A stretch of 64,000 nt of DNA from Nakamurella sp. PAMC28650 (GTDB lineage Bacteria; Actinomycetota; Actinomycetes; Mycobacteriales; Nakamurellaceae), in NCBI RefSeq assembly GCF_014303395.1, contig NZ_CP060298.1:1736001-1800000 (forward strand), read 5' to 3'. The notes under the pieces were generated by a model that did no database searches, was not told where the DNA came from, and worked only from the letters and a program-made list of their open reading frames with translations. Positions within the stretch are counted from its first letter, which is position 1; each line of letters begins with the position of its first letter. Both the position numbers and the translations under genes were made by a program. Positions 9,254-18,265 of the stretch are shown here, piece by piece.

Positions 9254-10090
9254 GTGGTCATCGAGCAAACCTCCTCGGGCACAGGTGGTTCCCGGTTCAG
9301 CGGCGCCCGCTCGCGGCTCGGGTGGGCGTTGCTGTCCGGCATCCTGACGCTGGTCGTCGCCTGCCAGGCATCGCCGGGTCAGAGTGGCCCCCGGTCCTCG
9401 CCGAGCCGTTCCGTCGCGGACTCGGCCTCGGCGCCGGCGCCGGCGTCCTCGTCGCCGCCGCTCGGCGCGGCCGGCCGTACGGCCGTACCGCATGGTCTGC
9501 CCGACTCGGTCTTCGCCCACCTGAAACCCTTCACCGGGCCGGCGGTGGCGAAATACGGCCAGGCCACATTGCGGGCCGCGTACCAGGAAATGGTCGACTT
9601 CGCCTTTGCCTCGGGCTGGAACTCGAATCTGATCGCCCGTCCGTCGGCCTACCTCTCGCGCGCCGACGCCACCTTCACCCTGTCCTACCTCACGCCCGCG
9701 TTCGGAAAGGAATTCCTGCTCCAGCTCGGTCAGGCCGTGCAGGGGGACAAGGCCGCTGGGCGCAGACTCGAAGAGGCCATGTTCTTCGGCGTGACCGCGC
9801 CCAACGGTCTGAAATCGGTGCAGTCCGGGAACGTGGTGACCAACCGGAAGTTCACCCCCGGGTCGGTCGGGCTCGACACCGCCCACGGGCAGAGGCTTTC
9901 TGTGGCGTTCGCCGCCAGCGGCGACATCCAGATGTCGGACTCGACCGGACGACACATGGTGCTGCCCAGCAGTCGGGTGCTCAAATACTTCCTCGTCGCC
10001 AACCCCGGTACGGATCGGATCACCCGACCCTTCCTGATCGATTCCTGGTCGATCAGGATGACGGTGAAGCCCCCCATTCCCGTCGCATGA
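9254..10090 (+). CDS. Putative secreted lipoprotein, function unknown
   Basis: A 278-residue protein that I cannot assign to a family. The start is GTG 9254 after GGAGGTCC. A hydrophobic segment (about 23-36) ends in LTLVVAC, a plausible lipobox with Cys37. A Ser/Pro/Ala-rich linker follows to about residue 75, then a compact domain of roughly 200 residues. It lies between the peroxidase and the multicopper oxidase in the same direction, after a hairpin, and probably belongs to the same exported set. A role as accessory or assembly factor for the oxidases is possible but not shown. Confidence 0.7.
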   Translation: MVIEQTSSGTGGSRFSGARSRLGWALLSGILTLVVACQASPGQSGPRSSPSRSVADSASAPAPASSSPPLGAAGRTAVPHGLPDSVFAHLKPFTGPAVAKYGQATLRAAYQEMVDFAFASGWNSNLIARPSAYLSRADATFTLSYLTPAFGKEFLLQLGQAVQGDKAAGRRLEEAMFFGVTAPNGLKSVQSGNVVTNRKFTPGSVGLDTAHGQRLSVAFAASGDIQMSDSTGRHMVLPSSRVLKYFLVANPGTDRITRPFLIDSWSIRMTVKPPIPVA

Positions 10091-10145
10091 TGCGGTCCTC
10101 GCCCGGGTGACCCGGGACCTCCACGGCCCGCGTCGACAATGGACG

Positions 10146-10164
10146 TCCCCAATTTTGGGGGTGG
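10146..10164. promoter_or_regulatory. CCCC-N6-GGGGG inverted repeat, site 4
   Basis: CCCC (10147-10150), AATTTT, GGGGG (10157-10161), TGG. It is 94 bases upstream of the multicopper oxidase start, in the 164-base gap after the lipoprotein gene. Confidence 0.45.
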
Positions 10165-10254
10165 CCCGGCGCTGTCAGGGCGCAGAGGCTGTCAGCGGTG
10201 GCAGTTGCATTTCCTTCCCCTTCACATCAGTTCAATCAAACCGGGCGGCACGAG

Positions 10255-11949
10255 ATGAAGCTTTCACGAAGAGATGTTCTCAAACTGAGCGGCCTGGCCG
10301 CGGTCGGGGGCGCCGGCCTGGCCATCCCCCTGGGTCACGGGGTCAGCGGTTCCAGCGCCAGCCTGCTTCCGTCCAAGAACATGCCGATCCCCTACAGCAA
10401 TGTGTTCTCGAGGCTCCCGGTCCTGCCGAAGTCGATGACCGCCGAACATCCGACGGGGACCGATGCGTATCCCGCAGATGGCAGGGGACCCATCGACTAC
10501 TACGACATCGCCGCGCTTCCCGGCTCGGCCCGGCTCGTGCCGGGGTTCCCGGCCACACCGCTGCTGGGCTACGAGGGGATGATCCCGGCCCGCCGTATCG
10601 ACGTCGACACGGGCACCCGCATCGTCATGAGAATGCACAACAAACTCCACCTGACCGACATCGGTCTGAACTCACCGCTCAATCTCTCGACGCACCTGCA
10701 CGGCTCGGCTTCGCTCCCCCAGTACGACGGCTACGCCGCAGATCTCACCATGCCGGGGCAGGTCAAGACGTATCACTATCCGAACGTCCAGACGGCCCGC
10801 ACCCTGTGGTATCACGATCACGGAGCCCACTGGACCGGCCAGAACGTGTACTCGGGCCTGGCCTCGCAGTATCACCTGCACGACGCGATGGAACGAGCCC
10901 TGTTGCCGCAGGGGGAGTTCGACGTCGGACTGATCATCTCGGACATGATGTTCCAGGCGAATGCGTCCCTCCTGTTCGACGACCGGACGCACGCGGGACT
11001 CTGGGGGGATGTCATCCTGGTCAACGGCAAGCCGTGGCCGGTGATGAAGGTGAAGAAGCGGATCTATCGCTTCCGGGTGCTCGATGCCTCGATCTCGAGG
11101 TCGTTCCGGTTCACCACCTCCCCACAGGCGCCCCTGCGGGTGGTGGCCACCGACGCCGGCCTGATGCCCAGATCCCAGGAAGTCACCCAATGGCGGCACG
11201 GCACGGCAGAGCGCTACGAGATCCTCATCGACTTCTCCGGTTTCCGAGCGGGGCAGCGGATTGAATTGCAGAATCTGAGCAACCCGAACAACCGGGACTT
11301 CAACAACACCAACAAGGTCATGGCGTTCGACGTGGTGGACGACCAGTTCGATACCAACGATCCGGGTGCGCGGGTCATGCCGGAGGTGCTGAACTACAGC
11401 AACGACTGCATGGCCCTGCAGGAGACTCCGGGGATGAAGGTTCGCACCATCCGGGTGGAACACGACGACACCACCAATACGTGGAGTCTGAATGGGATGA
11501 CCTGGGACGAGATCGTCACCTCGGGCTATCGCAAGGTGATCGCCAACCCCGGTCTCGGGGACACCGAGATCTGGGAGATCCAGAACAACTCCGGCGGCTG
11601 GTTCCATCCGGTCCACATCCATCTGATCGACTTCAAGGTGTTGAGCCGCAACGGCAAGCCGCCATTCCCATGGGAACTGGGACCGAAGGATGTGATCTAT
11701 GCCGGGGAGGGGGAACGGGTCAGGCTGATCATGAAGTTCGGCAGCAGGGTCCCGGGCGATCCGTTCGGCGTCCAGGTCGGCAAGTACATGGTCCACTGCC
11801 ACAATCTGGTGCACGAGGACCACGACATGATGAGTCAGTTCAGTGTTGGACTGCCCGCCGACCCCACCGGGACCATGGTGCAGGCCGGGTATGTCGACCG
11901 GAACGATCCGGTGACCGCGGATCCGGCCGTCACCGACCCGGCCCTCTGA
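10255..11949 (+). CDS. Tat-exported multicopper oxidase, CotA/bilirubin-oxidase type
   Basis: Three-cupredoxin laccase-like enzyme, 564 residues, that couples one-electron oxidation of phenols or metals to reduction of oxygen to water. MKLSRRDVLKLSG is a twin-arginine signal (Arg5-Arg6), so it is exported folded. All four copper blocks are present: HLHG (His147, His149), HDHGAH (from His187), HPVHIH (from His451) and HCHNLVHEDHDM (from His514, axial Met525). The middle part with GDVILVNGKPWP resembles CotA and phenoxazinone synthase. ATG 10255 is preferred over GTG 10198 because it begins directly at the Tat motif. Neighbours are a haem peroxidase and a CopD-like copper protein. Mn(II) oxidation is one possible role; substrate cannot be read from sequence. 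Confidence 0.93.
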   Translation: MKLSRRDVLKLSGLAAVGGAGLAIPLGHGVSGSSASLLPSKNMPIPYSNVFSRLPVLPKSMTAEHPTGTDAYPADGRGPIDYYDIAALPGSARLVPGFPATPLLGYEGMIPARRIDVDTGTRIVMRMHNKLHLTDIGLNSPLNLSTHLHGSASLPQYDGYAADLTMPGQVKTYHYPNVQTARTLWYHDHGAHWTGQNVYSGLASQYHLHDAMERALLPQGEFDVGLIISDMMFQANASLLFDDRTHAGLWGDVILVNGKPWPVMKVKKRIYRFRVLDASISRSFRFTTSPQAPLRVVATDAGLMPRSQEVTQWRHGTAERYEILIDFSGFRAGQRIELQNLSNPNNRDFNNTNKVMAFDVVDDQFDTNDPGARVMPEVLNYSNDCMALQETPGMKVRTIRVEHDDTTNTWSLNGMTWDEIVTSGYRKVIANPGLGDTEIWEIQNNSGGWFHPVHIHLIDFKVLSRNGKPPFPWELGPKDVIYAGEGERVRLIMKFGSRVPGDPFGVQVGKYMVHCHNLVHEDHDMMSQFSVGLPADPTGTMVQAGYVDRNDPVTADPAVTDPAL

Positions 11950-11955
11950 CTCGTC

Positions 11956-12441
11956 GTGCGCGCGATGGTGGCGGGGGCGGCGCTGCTGCTCGTGGTCGCC
12001 GCCGCCGTGGTCGTACGCAGCCTGTGGTTGGACAGCGTCACCGTCTCGTCCGGCAGCATGGCGCCGACGGTGTGCACCGGCGACCTCGTCCTCCTGGTAC
12101 GGATGCACGGTGACGAAGCGGCACGGATCGACGACATCGTGACCTTCCCCAGTCCACAGGACGGTGGGCAGGTCATCAAGCGGGTCGTCGCGGTCGCCGG
12201 GCAGAGCGTGGTGATCAAGGATGCGCAGCTGTTCGTCGACGGTCGCGCGGTCGACGAGCCGTATGTCGACCACGCCAGTATTGACGGGGTGTACACGGCC
12301 ACCGTGATCGTGCCCGACCACTCGGTGTTCGTGATGGGTGACAACCGGGAGAACTCCATCGATTCGAGATCGTACGGCCCGATTCCGACGTCGATCATCG
12401 ACGGTCGGATGCTCTGGGACATGTGGCACGACTGCAGTTGA
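11956..12441 (+). CDS. Signal peptidase I (S26 family)
   Basis: Membrane-bound leader peptidase of 161 residues that removes Sec signal peptides. One N-terminal membrane segment (about 4-22) is followed by SSGSMAPT with catalytic Ser34, then VIKRVVAVAG with general base Lys75, and the box MGDNRENSIDSRSYGPI. The gene starts six bases after the oxidase stop codon (GTG 11956; ATG 11965 is possible), so it is probably co-transcribed. It is shorter than housekeeping LepB proteins, which fits a second, locus-specific peptidase, perhaps for the peroxidase and lipoprotein neighbours (inference). Confidence 0.88.
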   Translation: MRAMVAGAALLLVVAAAVVVRSLWLDSVTVSSGSMAPTVCTGDLVLLVRMHGDEAARIDDIVTFPSPQDGGQVIKRVVAVAGQSVVIKDAQLFVDGRAVDEPYVDHASIDGVYTATVIVPDHSVFVMGDNRENSIDSRSYGPIPTSIIDGRMLWDMWHDCS

Positions 12442-12515
12442 CCGGTCCAATTTTCGCCAGGGGGGTGGTCGGCGACTACCGCGCCACCGCGGCACGATGT
12501 GAGGAGATGTCCTTG

Positions 12516-13556
12516 ATGGGGCCATCGACCGAACGAACGATCTCCGGCGCACCTGCGCATTCCGCACCGAGGATCTGGCGGGCCCCCAGCGCCCTCTCCA
12601 TGCTGGCGGGGATGGTCCTGGCCGGCCTCGTCGCCATCGTCATCACCCGATGGTGGACCGATACGGACTACCACCCAGCGCTTTTCGGTTTGCCGGACAC
12701 GGGTCAGGCGACCTCGATCGGTCTACCGGTGACGCAGTTCGTCCACGAGATCGCCGGCCTCGCCGTGGTCGGGGCCCTGTTCGTGAACTGCCTGCTGGAC
12801 TCGCCCCGGTCACGCGCCGCCGCCGGTCACCTGGTGGCGATGGCCGTCCGTTGGGCCTGGGTCTGGGCCGGCAGCACGCTGCTGTGGATCCTGTTCACCG
12901 TCTCCGATCTCACCGGGGCCAAGGTGCAGACCCTCCCGGCGCACCTGGAGTCGGTGTCGATCGTGCTGCGCAGCAACCGGGTCCTGGCCGAGCTGGTCAC
13001 GTTCTGGGTCGCGCTCGCCCTGGCCATGTTCGGCACCCGCCTCGCCCCGAGACTGCTGAGCGGGTTCACCCTGCTACCGGCCACGCTCGCCATGCTGCCG
13101 AGCGCGCTCACCGGGCACGCCAGCCACCACGCGTCGCCCGTCGTGGCCTCGGTATCGCTCGGGGTTCATGTTGCGGCCTCCGCGATCTGGGTGGGTGGGC
13201 TGCTGGCGCTCACCGTTCACCTCCGCCCCTACCCGGAGGACATCCGCAGATCGGTCTCCCGATTCAGTCTGGCCGCACTCCTGTGTGTCCTGGCCATCGG
13301 ATGCTCGGGGCTGCTGGAGGCGGCGGTCACCCTGGACAGCTGGGCGGACCTGTGGCATTCCCACCGTGGCCATCTGATCCTGGCCAAGGTGGCGGCCCTG
13401 GCCGGACTTGGCCTGATCGGCCGGCTCCATCGTCGGCGCACGATGGCGGCGGCCTACATCGGCCGGGTGATACCCCTGCTGCGGCTGGCCGCGGTGGAGC
13501 TGGGCCTGATGGGCGCGACCGTCGGGATCGCCGTCGTGCTCTCGACGACGCCCTGA
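12516..13556 (+). CDS. CopD-like copper resistance/import membrane protein
   Basis: Multi-pass membrane protein of 346 residues in the CopD family (periplasmic or outer-face copper uptake in Pseudomonas and Bacillus). About eight hydrophobic segments are visible. Conserved pieces include FVHEIAG, GHASHHASP and GVHVAASAIWVGG, whose His residues and WVGG turn are typical of the family. ATG 12516 has GAGGAG nine bases upstream; ATG 12507 and an ORF extension to 12423 are less likely. It ends the run peroxidase, lipoprotein, oxidase, signal peptidase, CopD, and probably supplies copper to the oxidase. Confidence 0.85.
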   Translation: MGPSTERTISGAPAHSAPRIWRAPSALSMLAGMVLAGLVAIVITRWWTDTDYHPALFGLPDTGQATSIGLPVTQFVHEIAGLAVVGALFVNCLLDSPRSRAAAGHLVAMAVRWAWVWAGSTLLWILFTVSDLTGAKVQTLPAHLESVSIVLRSNRVLAELVTFWVALALAMFGTRLAPRLLSGFTLLPATLAMLPSALTGHASHHASPVVASVSLGVHVAASAIWVGGLLALTVHLRPYPEDIRRSVSRFSLAALLCVLAIGCSGLLEAAVTLDSWADLWHSHRGHLILAKVAALAGLGLIGRLHRRRTMAAAYIGRVIPLLRLAAVELGLMGATVGIAVVLSTTP

Positions 13557-13608
13557 TCCGACGCCCTGATCCGACGCCCTCAGTGGGAGGGTGGTCGCGG
13601 CGTCGTCG

Positions 13609-14940
13609 TCACCCCGACCACCAGGGCCGCAGCGGAACTGCCGAGTCGCCGTGCGGCCCTGGCCGCACCGCAAGCACCTGGTGCAGTTGGATGTTGTTGC
13701 GTTCGAACGCCAATCGCGATGCCGACATGTAAAGGCCCCACACCTTGGCCGTGGCCATTCCGACCTCGGCCACGCAGGCCTCCCAGTTCCGTTCGAGGTT
13801 GTGGCACCAGTCGCGCAGCGTCAGCGCGTAGTGCTCGCGGAGATTTTCCGAGTGGCGGACCTCGAATCCGATGTCCTGCATGATGCTGATGATTCGGCCG
13901 GAACCGGTGAGCTCGCCGTCGGGAAACACGTAGCGGTCGATGAAGGGGGCCGTGCGGAACGCGGTGTTGTTCTCCGGGCGGGTGATGCAGTGGTTCAGCA
14001 GTCGGCCGCCGGGCCGCAGGATCTGGTGGAGTTCGGTGAAGTAGGACGGGTAGTTGGCGACCCCGATGTGTTCGGTGAGCCCGATGGAGGAGATGGCGTC
14101 GAAGCCGTCCTCGGAGACGTCCCGGTAGTCCTGGAACCGTACCTCCGCCAGGTCTCCGAGGCCTTCCTCGTCGATCGCGCGCTGGGCCCACTCCGCCTGC
14201 TCGGCCGAGAGCGTGACGCCGAGGGCACGCACCCCGCGCCGGGCCGCGTACCGGACCATCGAGCCCCAGCCGCAACCGATGTCCAGCAGCCTTTCCCCCT
14301 CGTGCAGACCGAGTTTGTCGAAGACCAGTTTGAACTTGGCCTCCTGCGCCTGTTCCAGGGACGCGCCCTGGTCGGGGTAGACGGCGCAGGTGTAGGCCAT
14401 CGACGGTCCGAGAACGTACTCGTAGAAGGTGTTCGACACGTCGTAGTGGCGGTGGATCGCGTCGGCGTCACGAGACTTGCTGTGCCGCAAGCCTCTGATC
14501 GCCCGGCGCCAGCGCGGTGGCGCCTCCTGTGCGGGCGGCCCGATCGGCTTCAGCGCGCGGAGGCCGAGACCTCTTGCGATGGAGGCCATCTCCGAGAGAG
14601 CTGGACGCCTCAGGTGTAGCCCGTCGGCCATCGCCCGCAGCAGCGGGTAGAGGTTGGCCGGATGCACGCCGCTGAACTCGAGGTCACCGGCGATGTAGGC
14701 CCTGGCCAGTCCGAGGTCGCCCGGGGCCGTCAGCACGTACGTCAGGCCGCGATGGTCGGCGAGGTGGGCTCCGATGGCCGAGTCCGCCAGCCCGGTGCTG
14801 CTGCCGTCGAAGGCCGTCAGGTGGAACGGCAACGGCTTGTCCACGGCGGCGTCTGCGATCTGCGCGACCGTCATCGGGCCAGTGGTCTGTGGGCGGCCGA
14901 CCCGTTGGCGGGGCGACTGGGAAGCCTTGAACGTCGTCAT
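13609..14940 (-). CDS. tmsB: Fatty-acyl phospholipid SAM methyltransferase (TmsB/Cfa-like)
   Basis: Cyclopropane-synthase-family methyltransferase of 443 residues. The SAM-binding motif LLDIGCGWGS and the downstream blocks AIHRHYDVSNTFYEYVLG and ISSIGLTEHIG identify the family. Paired with the FAD enzyme at 14937-16382 it matches the tms (bfa) system of mycobacteria and related actinomycetes, in which TmsB methylates the double bond of oleoyl phospholipids to a 10-methylene group. Its ATG overlaps the oxidase stop by 4 bases, so the two are translationally coupled. Without its partner it could be read as an ordinary cyclopropane synthase; the pairing makes the tms role more likely. Confidence 0.88.
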   Translation of the reverse strand: MTTFKASQSPRQRVGRPQTTGPMTVAQIADAAVDKPLPFHLTAFDGSSTGLADSAIGAHLADHRGLTYVLTAPGDLGLARAYIAGDLEFSGVHPANLYPLLRAMADGLHLRRPALSEMASIARGLGLRALKPIGPPAQEAPPRWRRAIRGLRHSKSRDADAIHRHYDVSNTFYEYVLGPSMAYTCAVYPDQGASLEQAQEAKFKLVFDKLGLHEGERLLDIGCGWGSMVRYAARRGVRALGVTLSAEQAEWAQRAIDEEGLGDLAEVRFQDYRDVSEDGFDAISSIGLTEHIGVANYPSYFTELHQILRPGGRLLNHCITRPENNTAFRTAPFIDRYVFPDGELTGSGRIISIMQDIGFEVRHSENLREHYALTLRDWCHNLERNWEACVAEVGMATAKVWGLYMSASRLAFERNNIQLHQVLAVRPGPHGDSAVPLRPWWSG

Positions 14941-16382
14941 CTTCGCTCCACCGTCTTTGCATACATGCCGAGGAGTCGGCCGTCCGGGTCGTACCGGCTC
15001 TTCAGCCGGGCGTATTCGCGGCCTCCGTAGAGCTCCGCGAAAGCTTCTGCGGTGTAATAGGAATCCGAGTAGAGCGACTTGCGACCGTGTGCCGCGCCGA
15101 CCCGATCCTCGATGCGCCGGTTGGTCTCGCCCTCCGGCGCGCCCGGGCGTGCGGGGACCGCTGACCAGAACCCCACGTTCACATAGGTCTGGTCGGGATC
15201 CAGGGTGTACAGCGGCCAGACGGTCGGCGGCACACCCGGCACGGAGCGGGTGCGCAGCGGGCAGAGCCAGATCGGTTCGATGGGCACCGATTCCAGGAAC
15301 CAGGACAGGAAATCAGCGGTGCCCTCCACCGGAATCTCGACGTCCTGGACGACCCGTTCCATCGGCGGGCGACCGGCCCGTCGTTCCAGACGATCTCCCA
15401 CCCCGAACCGGCGGTCGAGGGCGACCAGCTTCCAGTAGAACGAACTGCGTCGCAGCCGTCGTGGCCAGAACTGCCGGATCAGCGGCTGTTGCGCGCCGAA
15501 CGCGCGCGAACACCAGAACCAGTCGGTGTCCCAACGCCAGAGGTAATCGGCGATCGTCAGACGGTCGAACTGCCGGTGCTGGATCGACCGGTAGTAGATC
15601 TGCTGCCCCTGGTAGTCACTGGTCGGGCCGGGCTCGTCCGTCCCGGTGCCCAGCGTCAGGTAGCTCTCGGTGGCGCTGAAGACCACACCGTCGAGATAGT
15701 CGACCGGGGCGCCGTCGTGGCGGCCGGACGCGGAGATGGTGGCGATCGCCTGCTGCAGTTCGGGGAGCGAGGTGAACCTCAGGTGGCGGAGTGCGACGTA
15801 TCGAGCGACCTTCTCGAGCCGGATGCGAACCCTGGTGGCATAGCCCAGGCTGCCGTAGGAGTTGGGAAATCCTTCGAACAGATCGGCGTGCGGACCGTCC
15901 GGTCGGGCCGTGACGATCTCGCCGGCCCCGGTCAGCACGTCGAATTCCAGGACGGACTCGTGGACGAGTCCGTTGCGGAACGAGGCGGACTCGATACCGA
16001 GTCCGGTCAGCGCACCGCCGATGGTGATGGTCTTGAGTTGCGGCACGACCAGTGGGCTCAGGCCGAACGGCAGAGTGGCCGCGATCAGGTCCTCGTAGGT
16101 GCACATGCCGGCAACGTCTGCGGTCATGGCCACCGGGTCGACGTCGAGCACACCGGTCAGGCCGGAGACGTCGAGGCCCGGGGTCCGGGTGCGGGCGCGT
16201 TCACGAAACAGGTTCGACGTCCGTTTCGCCAGACGGACCGTCTCACCGGTCGGGACTGCGCGATAACTGGACAGCAACCTCTTGACTGCTTCCCGATGGG
16301 CGCTGGATCCGGCGAACCCGGCGGCGGTTGTCCACCGCCCCGGCGGATCGAGCGCGATCTGCTCCTCCGACATGCCGGTCAT
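14937..16382 (-). CDS. tmsA: FAD-linked 10-methylene fatty acyl reductase (TmsA-like)
   Basis: FAD-binding oxidoreductase of 481 residues. The PCMH-type FAD domain occupies the N-terminal half, with LSPLVVPQLKTITIGGAL (around residue 110) and NSYGSLGYATRVRI near 190. In the tms system this enzyme reduces the 10-methylene group made by TmsB to the 10-methyl branch of tuberculostearic acid. It is the first gene of a two-gene leftward operon. An alternative start is the ATG three codons later. No third gene (tmsC) is adjacent. Confidence 0.87.
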   Translation of the reverse strand: MTGMSEEQIALDPPGRWTTAAGFAGSSAHREAVKRLLSSYRAVPTGETVRLAKRTSNLFRERARTRTPGLDVSGLTGVLDVDPVAMTADVAGMCTYEDLIAATLPFGLSPLVVPQLKTITIGGALTGLGIESASFRNGLVHESVLEFDVLTGAGEIVTARPDGPHADLFEGFPNSYGSLGYATRVRIRLEKVARYVALRHLRFTSLPELQQAIATISASGRHDGAPVDYLDGVVFSATESYLTLGTGTDEPGPTSDYQGQQIYYRSIQHRQFDRLTIADYLWRWDTDWFWCSRAFGAQQPLIRQFWPRRLRRSSFYWKLVALDRRFGVGDRLERRAGRPPMERVVQDVEIPVEGTADFLSWFLESVPIEPIWLCPLRTRSVPGVPPTVWPLYTLDPDQTYVNVGFWSAVPARPGAPEGETNRRIEDRVGAAHGRKSLYSDSYYTAEAFAELYGGREYARLKSRYDPDGRLLGMYAKTVERR

Positions 16383-16606
16383 GCTAACGGCCTGCCTCCG
16401 GCCGCCGGGGACCGCCTTCCGGGGCGCGGTTCCCCGGCCTCGCTGCAGTGACGAACCAGTGACGGCCTGTCACCGTAAGGTCAACTGTTCACCTTCCATA
16501 TGGGCACCGCGCCACCAAGGGGTGTAATTTGTTGACCGTCAGTAGTCGGAAATTGGGGTTCGGGCTGAGTTGTTGGATCAACCCGGCGGAAACGAGGGGT
16601 ACCGCT

Positions 16607-18178
16607 GTGTTCCGTGTGGGAGTTCGAAAGGTCATCGGCCCTCGGGCAATGCTGCTGCTGGCGGTCGGCGTGATGGCCGGTGCAGCCGCTCTGGTCGGCG
16701 CGCCCGCGGCTTCGGCCGCCGGCTCCGGCCTCGAGATCATCGACGTGAAGACGACGCCCACGACGGTGGCGGTCGGCGACCAGCTCGAGACGGACATGGT
16801 CTTCACCGTCCCCGACGGCACGCCTGCCGGTCGGACGACCCAGCTCACCCTGCCGAAGGCGCTCGTCGCGCTGCCGGCCGGATTCGACGTCAGGACGAGC
16901 GATGGCACCCTCGTGGCGACGGCCGTCATCTCGCCGGGCGATCCGGCCGTCATCACCTTCACCACCACCGACTATGCGCAGACGCACATGGATGTGCACG
17001 GAACTGCCTTCGTCCGGGACAATTTCGACTCCACCATCGCCCCGCCCGGACAGACCACGCAGCTCCGGTACGTGACCGACGCGACCACGTTCACCAACCC
17101 GCTGACCGTGTTGCCCGGCAGTTCGATCGACCGGACGGGCGCCTACAAGTTCGGCCAGTTCGTCCGTAGCGATCAGGGCAGCCAGAACCCGACCGCGGCC
17201 ATCTACTGGTTCGTCGAATCGCCGGTCGCCCCGGCCGGCGGGTGGACCTCCACCGAGTTCAAGGACGTGATTCCGGCCGGCGAGAGCATCGACTGCGCCA
17301 CGGTGACGGTCAGCGTCGGCGACGGCACCGGACCCGGCCACGGCTTCGCGAACGGATCAGGGTTCGGGGACTACCGCTTCTCGCCGCCCTGTTCGACGGC
17401 CTCGCTCGACCTGCTGACCGGGCCCGTTCCGGCGGGGAAGATCATCCGAGTCCAGTTCACCGCGACGCTGGACATGCCGACCGGTGGCACCCAGACCACG
17501 TTCGTGAACGCCGCGACCGTGATCACCAAGGCGGTCTACGGAGGCCCGACCACCTATCCGGCGAGCGGGGCGCTGGTGCAGTCCAGCGCCGGCGGCATCG
17601 CGGTCGGCGTGACCCCGGTTCCTCCGACGACCACCACCGTCACCACGTCAACCACGTCGACTACGGAGACGACGCCTTCGACCGTCACCACGTCGACGAC
17701 GGAGACGACGCCTTCGACCGTCACCACGTCGACGACGGAGACGACGCCTTCGACCAGTACCGTCCTGACGCCGACCACGACGGTGGTGGTGCTCCCGACG
17801 TCCAGCACGCAGTCGTCGGGTACCCGGTCGTCGGGCACCCAGTCGTCCGTGACGACGGTTCCTACCACGCCGATTCCGGTGTCGCCGTCGCCGAGTTCGC
17901 CCATCTCCACGACGAGCGACGGCACCACCATCCAGGTGCTGCCGACCAGCCACTCCCTGGCGCCGACGACCTCGAACACGTCCAACACCTCGGCCGGTTC
18001 GGTGACGTCCTCGACGGTGGTCCCCACCACCACGACCGCTGTGGCGTCTTTGGCCAGCACCGGAGCTCCCGTCCAGCGCGTGGCGACCTTCGGGGCCCTG
18101 CTCGTCCTGCTGGGATCCGGACTGCTGACTCTGACCCTGCGGCGGCGGGGTCGACACCACGACCCGCGACACTCCTGA
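16607..18178 (+). CDS. Cell-wall anchored surface protein with LASTG sorting signal
   Basis: Secreted protein of 523 residues, function unknown. GTG 16607 follows GAGGGGT and starts a signal peptide (MLLLAVGVMAGAAAL, cleavage near ASAAG). Residues about 40-330 form a beta-rich adhesin-like region, reminiscent of Gram-positive Ig-like surface domains. About 335-475 is a Thr/Ser/Pro stalk. The C-terminus has LASTG (482-486), a hydrophobic segment and a basic tail, RRRGRHH: a sorting signal of the LAxTG kind used by actinomycete class E sortases. No sortase gene is in the window. Likely role is adhesion or cell-surface structure. Confidence 0.8.
   Translation: MFRVGVRKVIGPRAMLLLAVGVMAGAAALVGAPAASAAGSGLEIIDVKTTPTTVAVGDQLETDMVFTVPDGTPAGRTTQLTLPKALVALPAGFDVRTSDGTLVATAVISPGDPAVITFTTTDYAQTHMDVHGTAFVRDNFDSTIAPPGQTTQLRYVTDATTFTNPLTVLPGSSIDRTGAYKFGQFVRSDQGSQNPTAAIYWFVESPVAPAGGWTSTEFKDVIPAGESIDCATVTVSVGDGTGPGHGFANGSGFGDYRFSPPCSTASLDLLTGPVPAGKIIRVQFTATLDMPTGGTQTTFVNAATVITKAVYGGPTTYPASGALVQSSAGGIAVGVTPVPPTTTTVTTSTTSTTETTPSTVTTSTTETTPSTVTTSTTETTPSTSTVLTPTTTVVVLPTSSTQSSGTRSSGTQSSVTTVPTTPIPVSPSPSSPISTTSDGTTIQVLPTSHSLAPTTSNTSNTSAGSVTSSTVVPTTTTAVASLASTGAPVQRVATFGALLVLLGSGLLTLTLRRRGRHHDPRHS
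17663..17755 (+). repeat. 36-base tandem repeat in the Thr-rich stalk
   Basis: Two exact 36-base units (17663-17698, 17699-17734) and a partial third encode the 12-residue repeat TETTPSTVTTST. The unit length is a multiple of three, so gain or loss of copies changes stalk length and keeps the frame. Confidence 0.85.
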
Positions 18179-18265
18179 CGGTCGATCGGCCAGCGACACT
18201 GCGTTGACCTTCGGACGATTGCGGCGGCCGAGCAGCCGTCCAGAGCCGTGGTCGCGACCGGACGG

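Noticed and set aside
17663-17755. Regular 36-base repeats as a CRISPR array
   Set aside because: The units are directly adjacent without spacers and encode a Thr/Ser-rich stalk.
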